This document shows, piece after piece, positions 1 to 12,052 of a DNA stretch of 64,000 nt. This DNA comes from Paramecium tetraurelia (taxonomy: Eukaryota; Ciliophora; Oligohymenophorea; Peniculida; Parameciidae): positions 594,972-658,971 of the forward strand of contig NW_001799000.1 of NCBI RefSeq assembly GCF_000165425.1. The letters are read 5' to 3'. The position numbers were made by a program, and so were the translations under genes. Under the pieces are notes generated by a model. It was not told the origin of the DNA and searched no databases. It saw nothing but the letters and a program-made list of their open reading frames with translations. The first letter of the stretch is position 1, and every line of letters begins with the position of its first letter.

Positions 1-450
1 TTATCTAGTCTAATTCCAAATTAGCAATAATTCTCATGATTAGTGTTTCCAAGTGCAAATACTATATATGACATAGATTTAAATTCATCATTCTTTCTTT
101 CGCTTGAAAAAATCCAAGAATTGAATTTTTAAGCATCAGAGGAGGAGGATCCCACTCCATAGGTCGAGACAAAAAACACTGCCAGCTTCTATTAACTTAT
201 TTAATCAGGTTCAAATTCACTAAGATTAATTACTAAATTTTAGATAACATCCTTACCCTTAGGAAGAAAGTTCAATTTTCTTGTTTGACTAGCAAATTAG
301 AAGGCCAACCGACTCGAGTTACCTGATGTAGTACCATAGTAAATGTAAATTAAGCCTCTGGACTCAAAAAATGAAGCAGATGATTAACCACAACCCATTT
401 TTAAATTAAGATTTTCAAATAAATTTAATCGAACAATATTATTCGCTTAT
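1..450 (+). CDS. 3' part of an unrecognised gene, cut by the window edge
   Basis: Frame 1 is open from about position 40, apart from a TGA at 286-288. That TGA can be removed as an 18-nt intron (283-300, GTTTGA...ATTAG) without changing frame. The product looks like real protein: an acidic EEEDPTPQVETKN stretch, then alternating beta-like segments (LRLITKFQITSLPLGRKF), ending near FKLRFSNKFNRTILFAY and a hydrophobic tail. The frame stays open into the next gene at 487, and no TGA stop was found between about 440 and 486. Either an AT-rich intron or terminator lies near 451-486, or both stretches are one protein. I do not recognise the family. The start lies to the left of the window. Confidence 0.45.
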
Positions 451-486
451 GTACTAATTTTTATTAATATAATTTAACGTAATTTA

Positions 487-1209
487 ATGAGTGCACTTAT
501 CCTTTCATATCCAAAATAGCAAGCCATGTACAATCCTGAAAAGCCAGCCATACTGCTTGAAGGAAATACTCAATAATCCAATAAAGAAGTCAAATAATCG
601 CATTAACTAAATGTGGTTGATAGACTATATTAATAAGATGAAAAAAAGAAGACTAAAATCAAATTATTATAACAAGAAAAAGATAGTTCCCTGACTCCTA
701 AATAGAAATCATATGTCAATAAACAGTCACAGAAACTTTTAAATAATTTGCAGTTAAAGCCATTCTTGCAACGATAGGAGGAAGTATGGTAAGAGAAAAG
801 GATGAAAGAGGAATTTTAAAAACTATTAGTAGTTCAAGAGGAAGAACAAATACAAAAAAACATAATCATTCCTACAAGATCTCTTTCTTAGTTTATAAAG
901 GATTCCTAAAATTGGGTTTAGTATAAAGAATAGAAAAAATAACATCTCCTTGAAGAAAGAAAAATCCAAAATGAACACTCATTTAAACCTGCATTAAATC
1001 CAAAATCGTTGCAGATTGCAGAAGAAAAAATGAAAAAAAGTGGTTTAAACTAAGTTGATTAAAAGGATCGATTATCTATGCCTAAAAGAGACAGCATACC
1101 TAACTAAAAGGAAAATTACAATCATAGTCCTTGTATAAATCCAAAATCAAGGATGATAGTAGAAAAAAACAAATAACAAAGAAGCAAGTCTCCTTGGAAT
1201 CGGAAATGA
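487..1209 (+). CDS. Basic coiled-coil protein, ciliate-type, unknown function
   Basis: This is one uninterrupted frame with TAA/TAG as Gln, about 240 codons, ending at TGA 1207-1209. The ATG at 487 follows an AT-rich gap and is the natural start, although the frame is open upstream. The middle is rich in K, E and Q and predicted to coil (QEEVWQEKRMKEEFQKLL, QYKEQKKQHLLEERK). It then has SFKPALNPKSLQIAEEK, which resembles the FKP...N..S..IA motif common in ciliate cytoskeletal proteins. The tail is basic and serine-rich (QRSKSPWNRK). There is no membrane segment or signal peptide. A cytoskeletal or ciliary role is only inference from composition. Confidence 0.7.
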
Positions 1210-1432
1210 TTCCATAAATCATTTTTACTTTTATTTTATAAATCTCATGATATCAATAATTATTATTATAGAGATTGTTAGAATATATTAAAAGAGTATT
1301 ACATTTATTTCTTAAAATAAATAATTAAAGAAATGAATACATTATTCTTTGTTAAAATTTTGTTAATACTTTTGAATATTTTTTGAATAAATTACTTAAG
1401 TATTTAACATTTGAGTATAAATAAATAAATTA

Positions 1433-2922
1433 ATGAATAATTTATTGGCTATCCTGCTAATTACATTAAGTGTAATAAATGCATTTGAATTGGATGTATA
1501 TAGAATGGTTGGCATTGAATAAGATCAATTTTGGAGTGGAAGCAAAATAGCTTCTTTCTAATTGCTCACTACTCATTGGTCAGAATTATCATAAAGAAAA
1601 GTGGCATTAATTAAATTTTCAGAAATAAATGCTAATTCAATTTCTGAATTACTTACAAACAAACCAAATGGTGTTTTGATAATTCTGGATCAATAGTCTC
1701 AAGATAACGAAGCCTAAATTTGGGACCTAATCACAAATAATTTGGGTATTTAAATTAGTGAATGTAGGTCCTAAGGGAGCAACAATCTCCATTTATTTCA
1801 CTTATGAATCTGAGAATATTAATAATCACTATAAGGAAATTCAAAGTTAAACAGAATAAGAATATTAATTGTAGGTCACTAGTGTGGATCAAAAATAAGT
1901 GTTAACTTTAGAGGACTCATATGTAAATTAAATATCTAAAATATTAGAATTTATTAGAAAGCATATCTAACTTTAAGTAAAACAATCCATCTACTTTAAT
2001 TGTGTTAGGAATTGATGAAAATGTACCATCAGCTGAAATAACTATACCAATAGATAGGTTTGGAATTCAATCATCCATCTTCTTTAAGATAGCTAGAGAG
2101 TTCAAGTATTAACAAAGATTGAAGTATATATCATTGTAATTAAATTAGTCGAAATATAATCTTTTATATTTCAACTTCCTCATCCTTAGGTGAATATGGC
2201 CTAAAGCAATTCTATAAGAAATAGGAATATCAAAGAATCCTATCTACTATAGACACAATAATAATCTTCGATTAAATTAGATAAAATGAAAAACTACACA
2301 TTGAAGTCAGCCCTTAACTTTTAAATTAAGTTTAAGCATTATTGACTGAAAGCGATGCGACATTCGAGGAAGCTGAAACTACAAACATTTAAAATAAAGA
2401 AATAGACACCATCAGAATATATACTCAAAAATAATTATAAATATTGACTAAATAAAATTCGACAAAAGTGCAAGACAATTAATTACAAATACTCAATTTA
2501 GTCAGTTAATTGATTGACGACAAACCTTATGAACAATAACATTAGGATCAATTGTTTGATGAGGCATTGAGTTAATTTATTAATACACCTAATAGACATC
2601 CAGCTAATCTGTAAAAGGACTCTAAATTCATTAATGATTTCAACTCTGTAAATTTTTTATATTATACAATAGTTACTAAGATAATTATTTAAACATACAA
2701 CTAAAATGCAGTATGTGGTGAAGGATAGGAAATTCTTTACATCATCTCAGTTAAAAGCATAAATTATTAAGTTTTATTCAGCATTTATTGATTTGTACCT
2801 CATCTTAGGTGTGGGTGCATGGTTAGTAGTTATTTATGCAATAACAAAAGTAAATATTATATTAATTTTAGTATGTTCCATTATTTAGTGTTGAATAGAA
2901 TGCTAATAAAAAAAGAAAGTGA
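1433..2922 (+). CDS. NCLN: Nicalin (BOS complex subunit, nicastrin-related ER membrane protein)
   Basis: Nicalin is a single-pass ER membrane protein with a catalytically dead aminopeptidase-like lumenal domain. In animals it works with TMEM147 and NOMO at the translocon. Here MNNLLAILLITLSVINA is a signal peptide. It is followed by FELDVYRMVGIEQDQFWSGS and KPNGVLIILDQQ, matching nicalin's EFTVYRMQ and VVIILP regions, then STLIVLGIDENVPSAE and NIIFYISTSSSLGEYG. A C-terminal helix LYLILGVGAWLVVIYA ends in KKRK, an ER-retrieval-like tail. Five introns restore one frame: 1758-1779, 1923-1947, 2124-2148, 2648-2672 and 2850-2871. The spliced length is about 456 aa, somewhat shorter than human nicalin (about 563). 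The conserved segments occur in the family's order, so I am confident of the family. Confidence 0.85.
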
Positions 2923-2972
2923 TTTATTTATCGATGTAAATAAATTTTATTTGTTATAATTTTATTAAAAAA

Positions 2973-4191
2973 ATGGGAAATCTCTAAACTCTGATAAATT
3001 ACCATGCACCTTTAAACTACGCCTAAGATTTAAGCGAATAGATTATAGATTAAGGAATGCTGGAACACCCAGGCTTAGGTTCAATTTAACTGTGGAAAAT
3101 CAAGGAAACCAATTTACCTCTGCTATTTTCATTTGTAAAATATTGAGCTACTTTTTAGCATGTCCATATATTTGAAAAAGACTCATCAATTATTGATATC
3201 CATAATTTTCGCAGCTCACTCCAACATCCTAATTTGATTGAGTATTTTGCCTGTACTAGTTCAAAGGCACTAAATATTGGCAAAGTCTAATCTTAACAAT
3301 TCTTTTTTGCTTACTACTAAAAGACTTTAAAGGAACATATTTAATCAACCGCCATGACTGAGGTCCAAATTTGGAAGGTAACAAAAATATACTATTTTCA
3401 TAGATAATCGAACAAATAGTGGATGTTATGGTATTCTTGTAAAGAAAGAATAGATATCATGGGAATATCAACTCATAATCAATATTCATAACTGATAATC
3501 TTCATATCAAATTATTAGATAAGATAGGGCAAAACCCTAATCGAAACTCAATAAAAGATGATGTGTATGATTTAGGAATTCTTGTAATTGAACTCTTAAC
3601 CAAAAGAAGTAATTTATGCATAATACTCTAGCAAATTAATTAAATTTTATTTAATAAATAAAAAATTTATATGGAAAATTCACTTTATAACTATTATAAT
3701 TGGTTGCAAAAATGATAGATGAAAATCCTGATAAGCGACCAGACTTTAATTAGATCTAAAGTATGGTTACAAACAGATTCAAAGAACCAATATCTTTGAA
3801 TAATTTAGAAAAAAATGCATATCAAAATAAATTGGCTTCAAGAATTTCAACTTAGGGGTAGTTGTAAAATGATAAAATGAAATCTACTCAGGATTAGTCT
3901 CTTCTAAGAAGTCAATATCCTTATTTGATGTCTTAAAAATCTGTCATTAATTCAACAATTTTAAGATGCGATACCAATCAAAATTTACAGGATAGCCAAT
4001 CAAATAATGCATCTCCTTCTAATTTAAATAATCAATTTTTAACGCCACGTAAAATCTTATCAGGTTAGAAACCGCTATACTCTACTACTGCCTATAGAGG
4101 AAGTCCTTAAAGTATTAATTCACTTCAATATTTAGACTAAAGATACTTAGATAATTAGATCACTCCAAGGAATTTAGAATTTAATCTTTGA
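2973..4191 (+). CDS. Divergent protein kinase-like protein, probably a pseudokinase
   Basis: The N-terminal half resembles a protein kinase fold. YHGNINSQSIFI occupies the catalytic-loop position, where active kinases have HRDxxxxN; here the Asp is replaced. LLDKIGQN sits where DFG would be. DDVYDLGILVIELLT matches subdomain IX, and MIDENPDKRPDF matches the end of the C lobe. Introns at 3135-3158 (24 nt, contains an in-frame TGA), about 3379-3404 and near 3630-3700 restore the frame; the last is not resolved precisely. The C-terminal 130 residues are polar, rich in S, N and Q, and look disordered. With the missing HRD and DFG residues it is probably inactive as an enzyme and may act as a scaffold. 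The family assignment rests on motif order only. Confidence 0.65.
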
Positions 4192-4347
4192 ATTGATGAA
4201 ATTATTATTCTAAATTTTAATTATTCACTAACCCCAATCTTTAATTTTTTACATATGAAATTTAATTAAAATTTAATAATTACTCTGAAAAAAATAAAGT
4301 AATTCTAATTTTCATGTGTTAAAAAAAATAATTAATATATAAATTTT

Positions 4348-5283
4348 ATGACAACATAATCTGGCCCATTTTCTACTCCTGCTTTTATTATTAAGCTCTA
4401 CGATATTTTGGACGAATAGGTAGACACAATGCATTGATATAAGAATTAGGTGTAATTTAACTAAATTATCAAATGGAGCGACGATGGAGAGTATTTTATT
4501 GTTTTATAACCTAAATTGATGGAGAATGAAATCTTATTGCAATACTTCAAACACAATCATTATTAATCCTTTCTAAGGTAACTCAACATGTATGAATTTA
4601 TCAAAGCCAGAAACTCAGAAAATTATGAGATATTTAGTCATCCCTTCTTCAAAAGAGGCAATAAGTAATGATAATATTGATGTTGTAGGAAACAATTGTC
4701 CTTGATCAAACGTAATCCTATTAAAACCAAATGCAAAGTCAAGAAAGAATTGAAGTCAGCTGTAAAGTAATATGATTTTTAAAAATAAATGGATTCAGAA
4801 TTGTTATTTTTAAAATAAAGATAAACTAAATTTGAAACCCAATTTTAAGAAATAATCTCACAAAATGAATAAATTATGGATCAGCACAAACAAATTTGGC
4901 AAGAACTAAGCAATTCCAAAAAAACACTTGATGTTAAAATTGATAGAATAAGTTATTTACTTAGCTTCATAATCCAACAATAAGGAATCAATAACCAGGA
5001 CTCCATAGAAATGCTAAACTAGATCTAGTGTAAACCAAAACAAGAATATTAACCGGTGGAATCATTGTCTCCACTATTAAAAATGATGCAAAATCAAATG
5101 ACATGGAACTTGAAAGTACCCACTTAGTTGGGCACCTTTAGTCCCGTATATAATGATTAAGGTATGATATATCAATGATATCTCAAATATTTAGCCTATT
5201 CACCTCTAGCCATAAGGAGCTAAGAAAGTCTTGATAGTTACTAAAGTTTAAGTCCCTTCTACTAATAATTCAAAGACTAGTGA
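4348..5283 (+). CDS. Heat-shock-factor-type transcription factor
   Basis: The N-terminal domain is a typical HSF winged-helix DNA-binding domain: FIIKLYDILDE, IIKWSDDGEYFIVLQP, then the recognition region FLRQLNMYEFIKARN and HPFFKRGNK. HSFs bind inverted nGAAn repeats as trimers and activate stress genes. After the domain come a basic stretch (IKRNPIKTKCKVKKELK) and a long Q-rich heptad region, FLKQRQTKFETQFQEIISQN, suited to trimerisation. Three introns were placed: 4420-4449 (30 nt), 4665-4688 (24 nt) and one of 33 nt near 5162-5194. All are multiples of three and all carry an in-frame TGA. Length is about 280 aa, short for an HSF but common in ciliates, which carry many paralogues. TGA stop at 5281-5283. 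Confidence 0.85.
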
Positions 5284-5533
5284 TCATATAACATAACTTT
5301 ATTAATTAATGATTAAATATCCATCAAAAAAAAGTTCATATAAATGTATATATGTACGTAGTGTTTATCAATTTGTATGGTCCTAATTGAATATATTTAA
5401 GAGCAATTCATATTTATAGTGAGTTGATAGAGTCAGTTTTAATAAGAATGTCTCTACACTTTGATAAGTTGAAAGATTTTAATAATTACTATTATTTCTG
5501 TATAAATAAATCAGTAATAATAAAATTATTTTA

Positions 5534-6037
5534 ATGAGTCGTTCTAATTTGAGTAGTCCTTAATAGAGAAAAGTTTAATTAAATTAAGTAGGCATTGACA
5601 GAAAATTTCGATTAAAAAGATTAACTAATTCATTAAAAGAAAACTAGTGTACGTATCTTCTATTCGGTTTTAAAGCAGATGAAAGATAGGAAAATCTTTA
5701 TATAAAGGAGTTTCAAAGATAAATATAAAATACTCATTCATTAGGTGTTATGAATATTGCGGACTTATGGTCAAATAAATAAATTAATAGGTTCATTGAA
5801 ATATAAAATTTCTCTAAAGATAAATTCTTACTTTCTTAATTGTCAAAGTAGAGAATTAGGATTAAAATGGAAAAGCAGGAATTACCAGTTTAATTACATT
5901 ATGAAAAAATCAAAGGCCAAAAATTGTCACTTCAAGAAATTCTCGATAAAGCTAATAAGGAACACTATGAAAATAGTGATCTGAAATCTAGAATAAGAAA
6001 ATTGATCACCCAAAGGGTTCATTCTGAAAATATATGA
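5534..6037 (+). CDS. Unknown basic protein, about 167 aa
   Basis: A single open frame without introns runs from ATG 5534 to TGA 6035-6037. The product is strongly basic (QRKVQLNQVGIDRKFRLKRL near the start, RIRIKMEKQELPVQ mid-protein) and ends in a K/E-rich helix (EILDKANKEHYENSDLKSRI). No signal peptide, membrane helix or known domain is visible. It is convergent with the minus-strand CFAP96-like gene, whose stop lies only 24 bp downstream. I do not recognise the family. Confidence 0.6.
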
Positions 6038-6060
6038 TAAAATAAATAAATAAAATGTTT

Positions 6061-7099
6061 CAAATCCTCGTAGTACCTCCACTTTTATTTCTTAATTTTT
6101 CAGATACGCTTGGACAAGGTCTAGCAAATGTTCCATTTGAATTAGGCCTCCAGGGTCTTTCAAAAGTATCAGTTTTTAATAATTTTGAAAAAGTATTTTA
6201 TTTTGTTTTTGGTATTGGTGCTCCTTCTTCGATATATTGAAAGACTTCAAAAGTTCCTTAAAATCCAGATTTATTTTTATTAGGTGGCCTAAATGAAACC
6301 CCTTTGTATCGTGGACGTTTAAACTTTTCTTCATTCTTGATATAATGAATCAATTTAATACATATCCTGCTCCATCTAACAATTCTCCATCAGATGTAAA
6401 AGGGCGATTTCCATGACTGGTTGAAACGAATCTGATGGCTCCTGGTAAGAATTTGCTCTTATATTTAAGTCTCTCTGATCTATCTAATTCTTCTTATCTA
6501 TCGTATGGGTCAGGGATGTATTAATAATTTCCAAACAAGGTATTTATTGTTGTTCTTCCCACTCCTTTTTTTGCTGGATTTGTTTAAAAATTTCGAGCTT
6601 AAGTGATAACTTCTCCTGATGTTTTTCTAGTATTGTACCTTTTATCTTCGTATTCTTTCAAATGCTAAAATTCGGAGTGTTTTCTAAATAAATATGATAC
6701 CTATAGAGGTACATAGATTTAGATTTATCAGTGGGTTTAAAACTATGAGGATTTGTTATTGCCATTTCTCTTTCTTTTTCATAAATTTATTTAGCCTTAA
6801 ATGGATCTTTGTAAGGATCACCTACTGAAATATAACCTGGGTTCATAAATAATGAAGGTTCATGATGATTTTGTATTTTTTAATTAATTAGAACTCCCTT
6901 TTTCTTTCCCTTGCCTACTTAGTATTTTCTTAATACTTTTTTGAGAATCGTTGTATTAATCACCAACTGAAAGAGGAGGGGGCTATGAGAATAATCCATG
7001 CCGTTCTCTAAAGATAAGCAATTTGAAATACCTCTGGGAAAGATTCTCCAGATCGCGAATATAATGATCATTAGAGGGTATTCGATATTATGTGGACAT
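6061..7099 (-). CDS. CFAP96: CFAP96 (C4orf47)-like cilia/centriole protein
   Basis: The spliced protein, about 305 aa, shows the hallmarks of the C4orf47/CFAP96 family: GYISVGDPYKDPFKAK early, a repeated basic glycine-proline pattern NPAKKGVGRTTINTLFG in the middle, and RPPNKNKSGFQGTF near the end. The family localises to cilia, flagella and centrosomes. It is built of short extended motifs without catalytic residues, in line with microtubule-associated inner proteins. Three introns were placed (22, 29 and 26 nt; the last ends in AAG rather than TAG). The ATG at 7099 lies 40 bp from the stop of the next minus-strand gene. The tail NKSGGTTRI ends at TGA 6061-6063. The match is to remembered family motifs, not to a search. 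Confidence 0.7.
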
Positions 7100-7139
7100 T
7101 AATAAATATATTTTATTGATTGTATATATGATTTATTTC

Positions 7140-7553
7140 TCAATGCCATAATTTTAATGGATTATTCTATTCTACAGTTTTCTAAGCTATAATTTGATCT
7201 GCATTTTGATCTCGCAAATAGATTTCAGGTCTGTAGACTGATCTAACTGGGTTTTAAGCAATTCTAAACAAATTGGTGACTTAATTTGTAGTTGATAATT
7301 TAGCCCAGACTCCTTCAATCAAATTCTGTTTTTATTTTTATAATACATACATATCCAACATAAAATACTGCTATTGATGCAATGCCAACGAAAGAAAATG
7401 CATGAGCTTTTTACAATCTCAAGTGATAGGATCTTTATTTTGCATCTTAAATGCTATAAATAAATTGAAATTTTACTATGAATATTCATATAGTTTTTTC
7501 AAGGATTCCTCAGCAGTCAAATGTGAACGATTTTGATTTACAAAGTCTGTCAT
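7140..7553 (-). CDS. Small single-pass membrane protein, unknown
   Basis: Two introns (23 and 25 nt) give a protein of about 120 aa. The N-terminus is polar (MTDFVNQNRSHLTAEESL) and followed by KAHAFSFVGIASIAVFYVGY, one clear transmembrane helix. After it comes a soluble tail with VWAKLSTTNQVTNLFRIAQ and YRPEIYLRDQNADQII. No cysteine cluster or catalytic motif is seen. It lies between CFAP96 and peptide deformylase on the same strand, with gaps of about 40 bp. The size and topology would suit a mitochondrial inner-membrane or ER protein, but nothing visible decides between them. Confidence 0.6.
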
Positions 7554-7594
7554 TTATATATTTTTATAATTATTCACAAATATAATATGAGTTA

Positions 7595-8163
7595 TCAACG
7601 CTATTAGCTATCTATAATGGAAGTAGCTTTTTCTAAAGCATTAATTCCATCTAAATGATCAATCTCATGTTGATAGATACAGGCTTGCAATCCTTCTGCC
7701 TCTACAACCATCTCAATTCCCAATAAATTATAATACTTCATAGTTATCTTATTTGATCTCATCACACAAGCTATTTACTAACAATGTAAATGTATAAATA
7801 TACATTAGGTGGAATGCTGAGGCAATTTTCTTTGCTCACAATTAAATCATTGGATTTTTTAATTATCTCTGGATTCAAGTAAACATCAACTTTCTGAATA
7901 TATTTTGCTTTTTTCCTCTATTACAATTCTAAGTCAGCACAAACGAAAAGTCTCTTCTCCCATCCTACTTGTGGGGCTGCCAATGCCAAAGCTTCAATAG
8001 AATGAAGTTTATTATATAATCTTAGAGTGTCAATCATTGTGCTTAGGGTATCTTCCTCTTTATTGGTGAAATTATAATGCTCAAAAATCTTCTTTCTTAA
8101 AATTTCGTGAGAGATTGGCAAGACTTTAAAAACTTCAAATCCATTTAATAAGTATTTTTACAT
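7595..8163 (-). CDS. PDF: Peptide deformylase
   Basis: Peptide deformylase removes the formyl group from N-terminal Met; in eukaryotes it acts in mitochondria. All three family motifs are present in order: ALALAAPQVG (motif 1, normally GxGLAAPQ), ENCLSIP (motif 2, normally EGCLS, with the metal-ligand Cys kept), and YQHEIDHLDG (motif 3, HExxH metal ligands and catalytic Glu). One 26-nt intron follows SIPPN. The start at 8163 gives MQKYLLNGFEVFKVLPISHE, close to the usual start of bacterial PDFs, so no long mitochondrial presequence is visible. About 180 aa, standard for the family. The changes in motifs 1 and 2 are mild and it is probably active. Confidence 0.88.
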
Positions 8164-8195
8164 AAATATATTTAATTATCAATTATCTCTTTTTT

Positions 8196-11100
8196 TCAAT
8201 CATCCTCAGAGCTGCTTTCCACTTTTAACTTTCTTATCCTTCTTCCCTGAATTGATTAAGAAACCTATTTGGAATTCTCAACTTCTTATTTTGATTCCTA
8301 CAGCTTTTAATTTTATTACTTAGCATTGAACTCTACTTGTTTAGAATTCAATTAGCTTTATTTCTCATCCTATTTTTTATATTTAGATAGTATATCTTCA
8401 ACTGGATCTTTACTCTTAATAGCTTTTGACTTTTGTACTTTCTCCTCAACAATTTTTTGATCTTATTTATCATTTTTCTTTTTAGGTTTCTTCATTTATT
8501 TTCCTGGCATCTTTTCTTATTTGTTTATCAAACGCAACTCAATTTCGTTCATTTCTTCATAAGCCTCTAAAAACTTATCTAAATCTTCTCTCCACATAAG
8601 TGATATCTCTTTATTAACTAAAGCTTCTCTGCTTTAAACTCTTTGATTTAATTCTTCTTGCAATTTCTCTACTTTTTCATAAGTAAGTGAAAACAATGGC
8701 ATCGATAGTAAATAATTAAATTCACTTATATCAATTGATGGTGTTGATTATAACTTTTTTTAAATTTATTTTTTTTATTACTTATCCTCATCCTCGGATA
8801 CTTATTCATCTTCACTTTCATCGTCATCAACATTTTTCTTTTATTTTTAAGAATCTCCAAATGCCTTTACTTTGGTAGATTTTACTTAAATCAATTATGA
8901 GAAACGAGTAAATCCATTCTTGTCTAGTTACTTCACTAAATCAATTTTCTTAACATTTCTTATTTAAATCTCTTCACTAATGACCATCTTTATGAATTTT
9001 AGTTTATTATCTAATAACTATACTTCTCTATCCAACTTTGATACAAGGTATTCCTTTCGTTTATGATAAAACTATAGTCTCACTTAATAGAATTCCTCCA
9101 TTATGTCTGAAACACATTCATACTTTTTGATTTTATTATTTGAATCAAATAACACCATATTACTGCAAGAGGCTGGTGTACTCAGTTTAAAGTACTCTAA
9201 TGGATTTTTCAAATCCGATACAAATCCATCCACCATCTATATTTCAAAATGAATTTTGTATTTAGTATGATATTCTCTCAAATCCACTATTTGACTTCCT
9301 TCCTCAGCCATTTCTTTATCTAACCATTCCTTGTAATTTCTTGTCCACTTTTTAATGGGCAGTTCTCTAATAGTAATAATATCTGTGGCTTCATTGCAAT
9401 CAATTATGCCTTTGATGATGCCATTACCATTAGGCAAATTTTCAATTATACCATCGAAATTTCTATAAAAAGGAGTCATTGGCTGAAATGGTTATCCATC
9501 CAATCTATTTTTAATTTAATTGACTAACTCAATCGGATTATAATTTTAGATTGATGTAGACCAACCAGTACCAATACCTTCAGCTCCATTCACTAAACTC
9601 ATAGGGATGATAGGCACATAATATTCAGGTTCAACCATCTATCCATCATCTTCCTGATACTTTAATAAATGATCATCCTATTCCGGGAAGATGTACCTCG
9701 TAATCTTATTAAGAGCTGTAGAAATATATCTCGCAGATGCATGATCTTTACCACCCATAGCTCTACTACCAAACTAACCTTTAGGTAATAATAAATTGAT
9801 GTTATTCGAACCAACAAAATTTTAAGCCATCCCTATTATTGTAGAAACCAATGATAAATCTCCATGATGATAAGCAGAATGTTCAGCTATGTAACCACCC
9901 AATTAGACCACCTTGATTTCTTATTTCAAATTTCTCTTAAAACAGGCGAATAACACTTTTCTCTATCCTGGTTTTAAACCATCCATGAGGGAAGGTATAG
10001 ATCTAATGTTATCAGCCATAGAAAAATGAATCAACTCTTTGTGTATGAATTCTGAATAGCCTAATTCGCTTTTAGTATGATCCACATATAAATCATGATT
10101 ATATTGGGCTAACCATTGTTTTCTATCATTTGCCTTTTTCTTATTAAAACACAAATCAATTGAGCTGTCATCATCATCTCCATCATATCTAAACTATATT
10201 GTATGGGTTCTCAAATTTTTAAAATACTCTTAAGCCTCTTGATCATCAGAAGTACCTAACCCTTTGTAATATTTAATCTTCCAATTCTTAATATCCTCTT
10301 CTTGTGCGAACTTGTTAAAATCTTAAACTGTAAAGAATGGTATTGTTTAATTTCCCTTTGTTGCCTTTATTAGAGGAGTTACAAACTCTTTCAAAAACCC
10401 ACTATACTTCACCAATGATGGCCAAAAATGATGAATAAAGTTGATGATCAAACCCTTGATATGTGATCCATCAATATCCTGATCTGTCATAATCATTACC
10501 GATCCATATCTAAGTGATTTTAAATCTGTATATTGTCTTTCCTTCTATAACCCTATTATTTTTATCAAATTCTCAATTTCTTCATTCTATAGAATTTATT
10601 TTAATGATGCCTCCCTTACATTCAAAAGTTTACCCTTTAATGGAAATACACCATATCTATCTCTTCCTACAATATCAATGCCAGCCATAGCTAATGCTTT
10701 TGCTGAATCTCCTTCTGTCAATATCAGTGTGCAAAGTTCTGAATTCTTTTTTCCTGCATCATTTGCATCATCCAATTTTTCAATTCCATGTAATCTGCCT
10801 GTCTTTGTACCTTTCAATTACTTATTCAACTTAGCATCTGCTTTGGCTTTGGCTTACTAAAATATAGTTTCAATGATATCCGTCTTTATCAAAGCTTTTG
10901 AGAACTTCTCAGTCACTTTAAATTTCTCCTCACTCGAACCTCCAAACTCTGAGACCTTAGTTGTCATATTCTCCTTTGTTTATGAATCAAATGTTGGATT
11001 ATCAATCAAACAATTGATAAATACCCATAGAGATTATTTAATTTGATATTTTTAAACTTCTATTGATTTGTACTTTTTATTATTATTCATTTCATTTTAT

Positions 11101-12020
11101 ATTTCTTGTATAATTTTATCTGTCACATAATTAACATGAGTTCCTCCTTTTGCAGTATAAATAGCATTAACAAAAGAAACATGTTAAAATTATGTAGGTG
11201 AATAACTTACGACTACTTCCCACCTAGGAGTAGTCATATCTTTATCAAATATTTTAATTGCTCCTTCAGTTGGTAAATATAAATCTACATATTTTTAAAA
11301 GGAATTGATTTTAATTTTTTCATCATTCAAATACACATTAATTTTACTACCATATATTCCAGCTAAATCATAGACTCTTCTAGTTAACAAAGCTTGAGTA
11401 TCTGCTTCTATCTCTTTCATCCCAAACCTCTTATAATCTGGTTTATATGAAATACTCACATAGGGATCTTTTTTTAGTTATTTAATGGTAGGAATCTGTT
11501 TGTTACTCATATTATTGTTCCAAACCAACTTGAAGTAATTATTACCATCACACACTTCAAGAGTGAACTCTGTAGAATAAACATTTGTCAATTTTGCCCC
11601 ATATCCATTCCTCCCTCCTACCACTCTTTTTTCAGAATCGTCGAAATTGCTTCCAGTCAGAAACACTCCAAAAATTAGTTCTGGAACATAGATTTGGTAT
11701 TCTTTATGGATTTCAACTGGGATGGGTAATCCATCATTTTTAATTGTAATTTCATTTCCTATGTCTACCTTGATATAGGACTATTTGTGTTAGCGAGTAT
11801 CTCTTTGTAGATTATCAGCTGCGTTCACCAAAATTTCATCGAATATTTTAAAAAACCCGGGCACATATTCAATTTCTTTTTAAATCATTTTTCCATTTTG
11901 TATTATCCACATTTGTTCAGAAGTTCTTTATATACTGCCAATATATGTATCTGGCCTCTGAAGAATGTGCTCAATATGAGTCATCTTCTTATATTATTCT
12001 TCTATAGTCTTTTGGCGCAT
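8196..12020 (-). CDS. TOP2: DNA topoisomerase II
   Basis: This large, almost intron-free gene encodes about 1270 aa and has type IIA topoisomerase motifs throughout. Near the N-terminus are QRPDTYIGSI, the ATP-binding region FFKIFDEILVNAADN, and GGRNGYGAKLTNVYST. The TOPRIM domain has LILTEGDSAKALAMAGI and KGKLLNVREAS, followed by an SDQDIDG-like stretch near 10490. The breakage-reunion domain includes a region around 9760-9820 that reads as GSRAMGGKDHASARYI, just before the expected catalytic Tyr. The last 180 residues are lysine- and acid-rich, as in the nuclear enzyme. It decatenates replicated DNA. The stop at 8196 is 32 bp from PDF, and the next gene ends 32 bp beyond its start. Confidence 0.93.
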
Positions 12021-12052
12021 AATAATTGAAATTATAAACAATTTAAATTTAT

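Noticed and set aside
1433-2922. Frameshifted nicalin pseudogene
   Set aside because: The apparent frame changes are all explained by five GT...AG introns of 22-25 nt, so the gene is intact.
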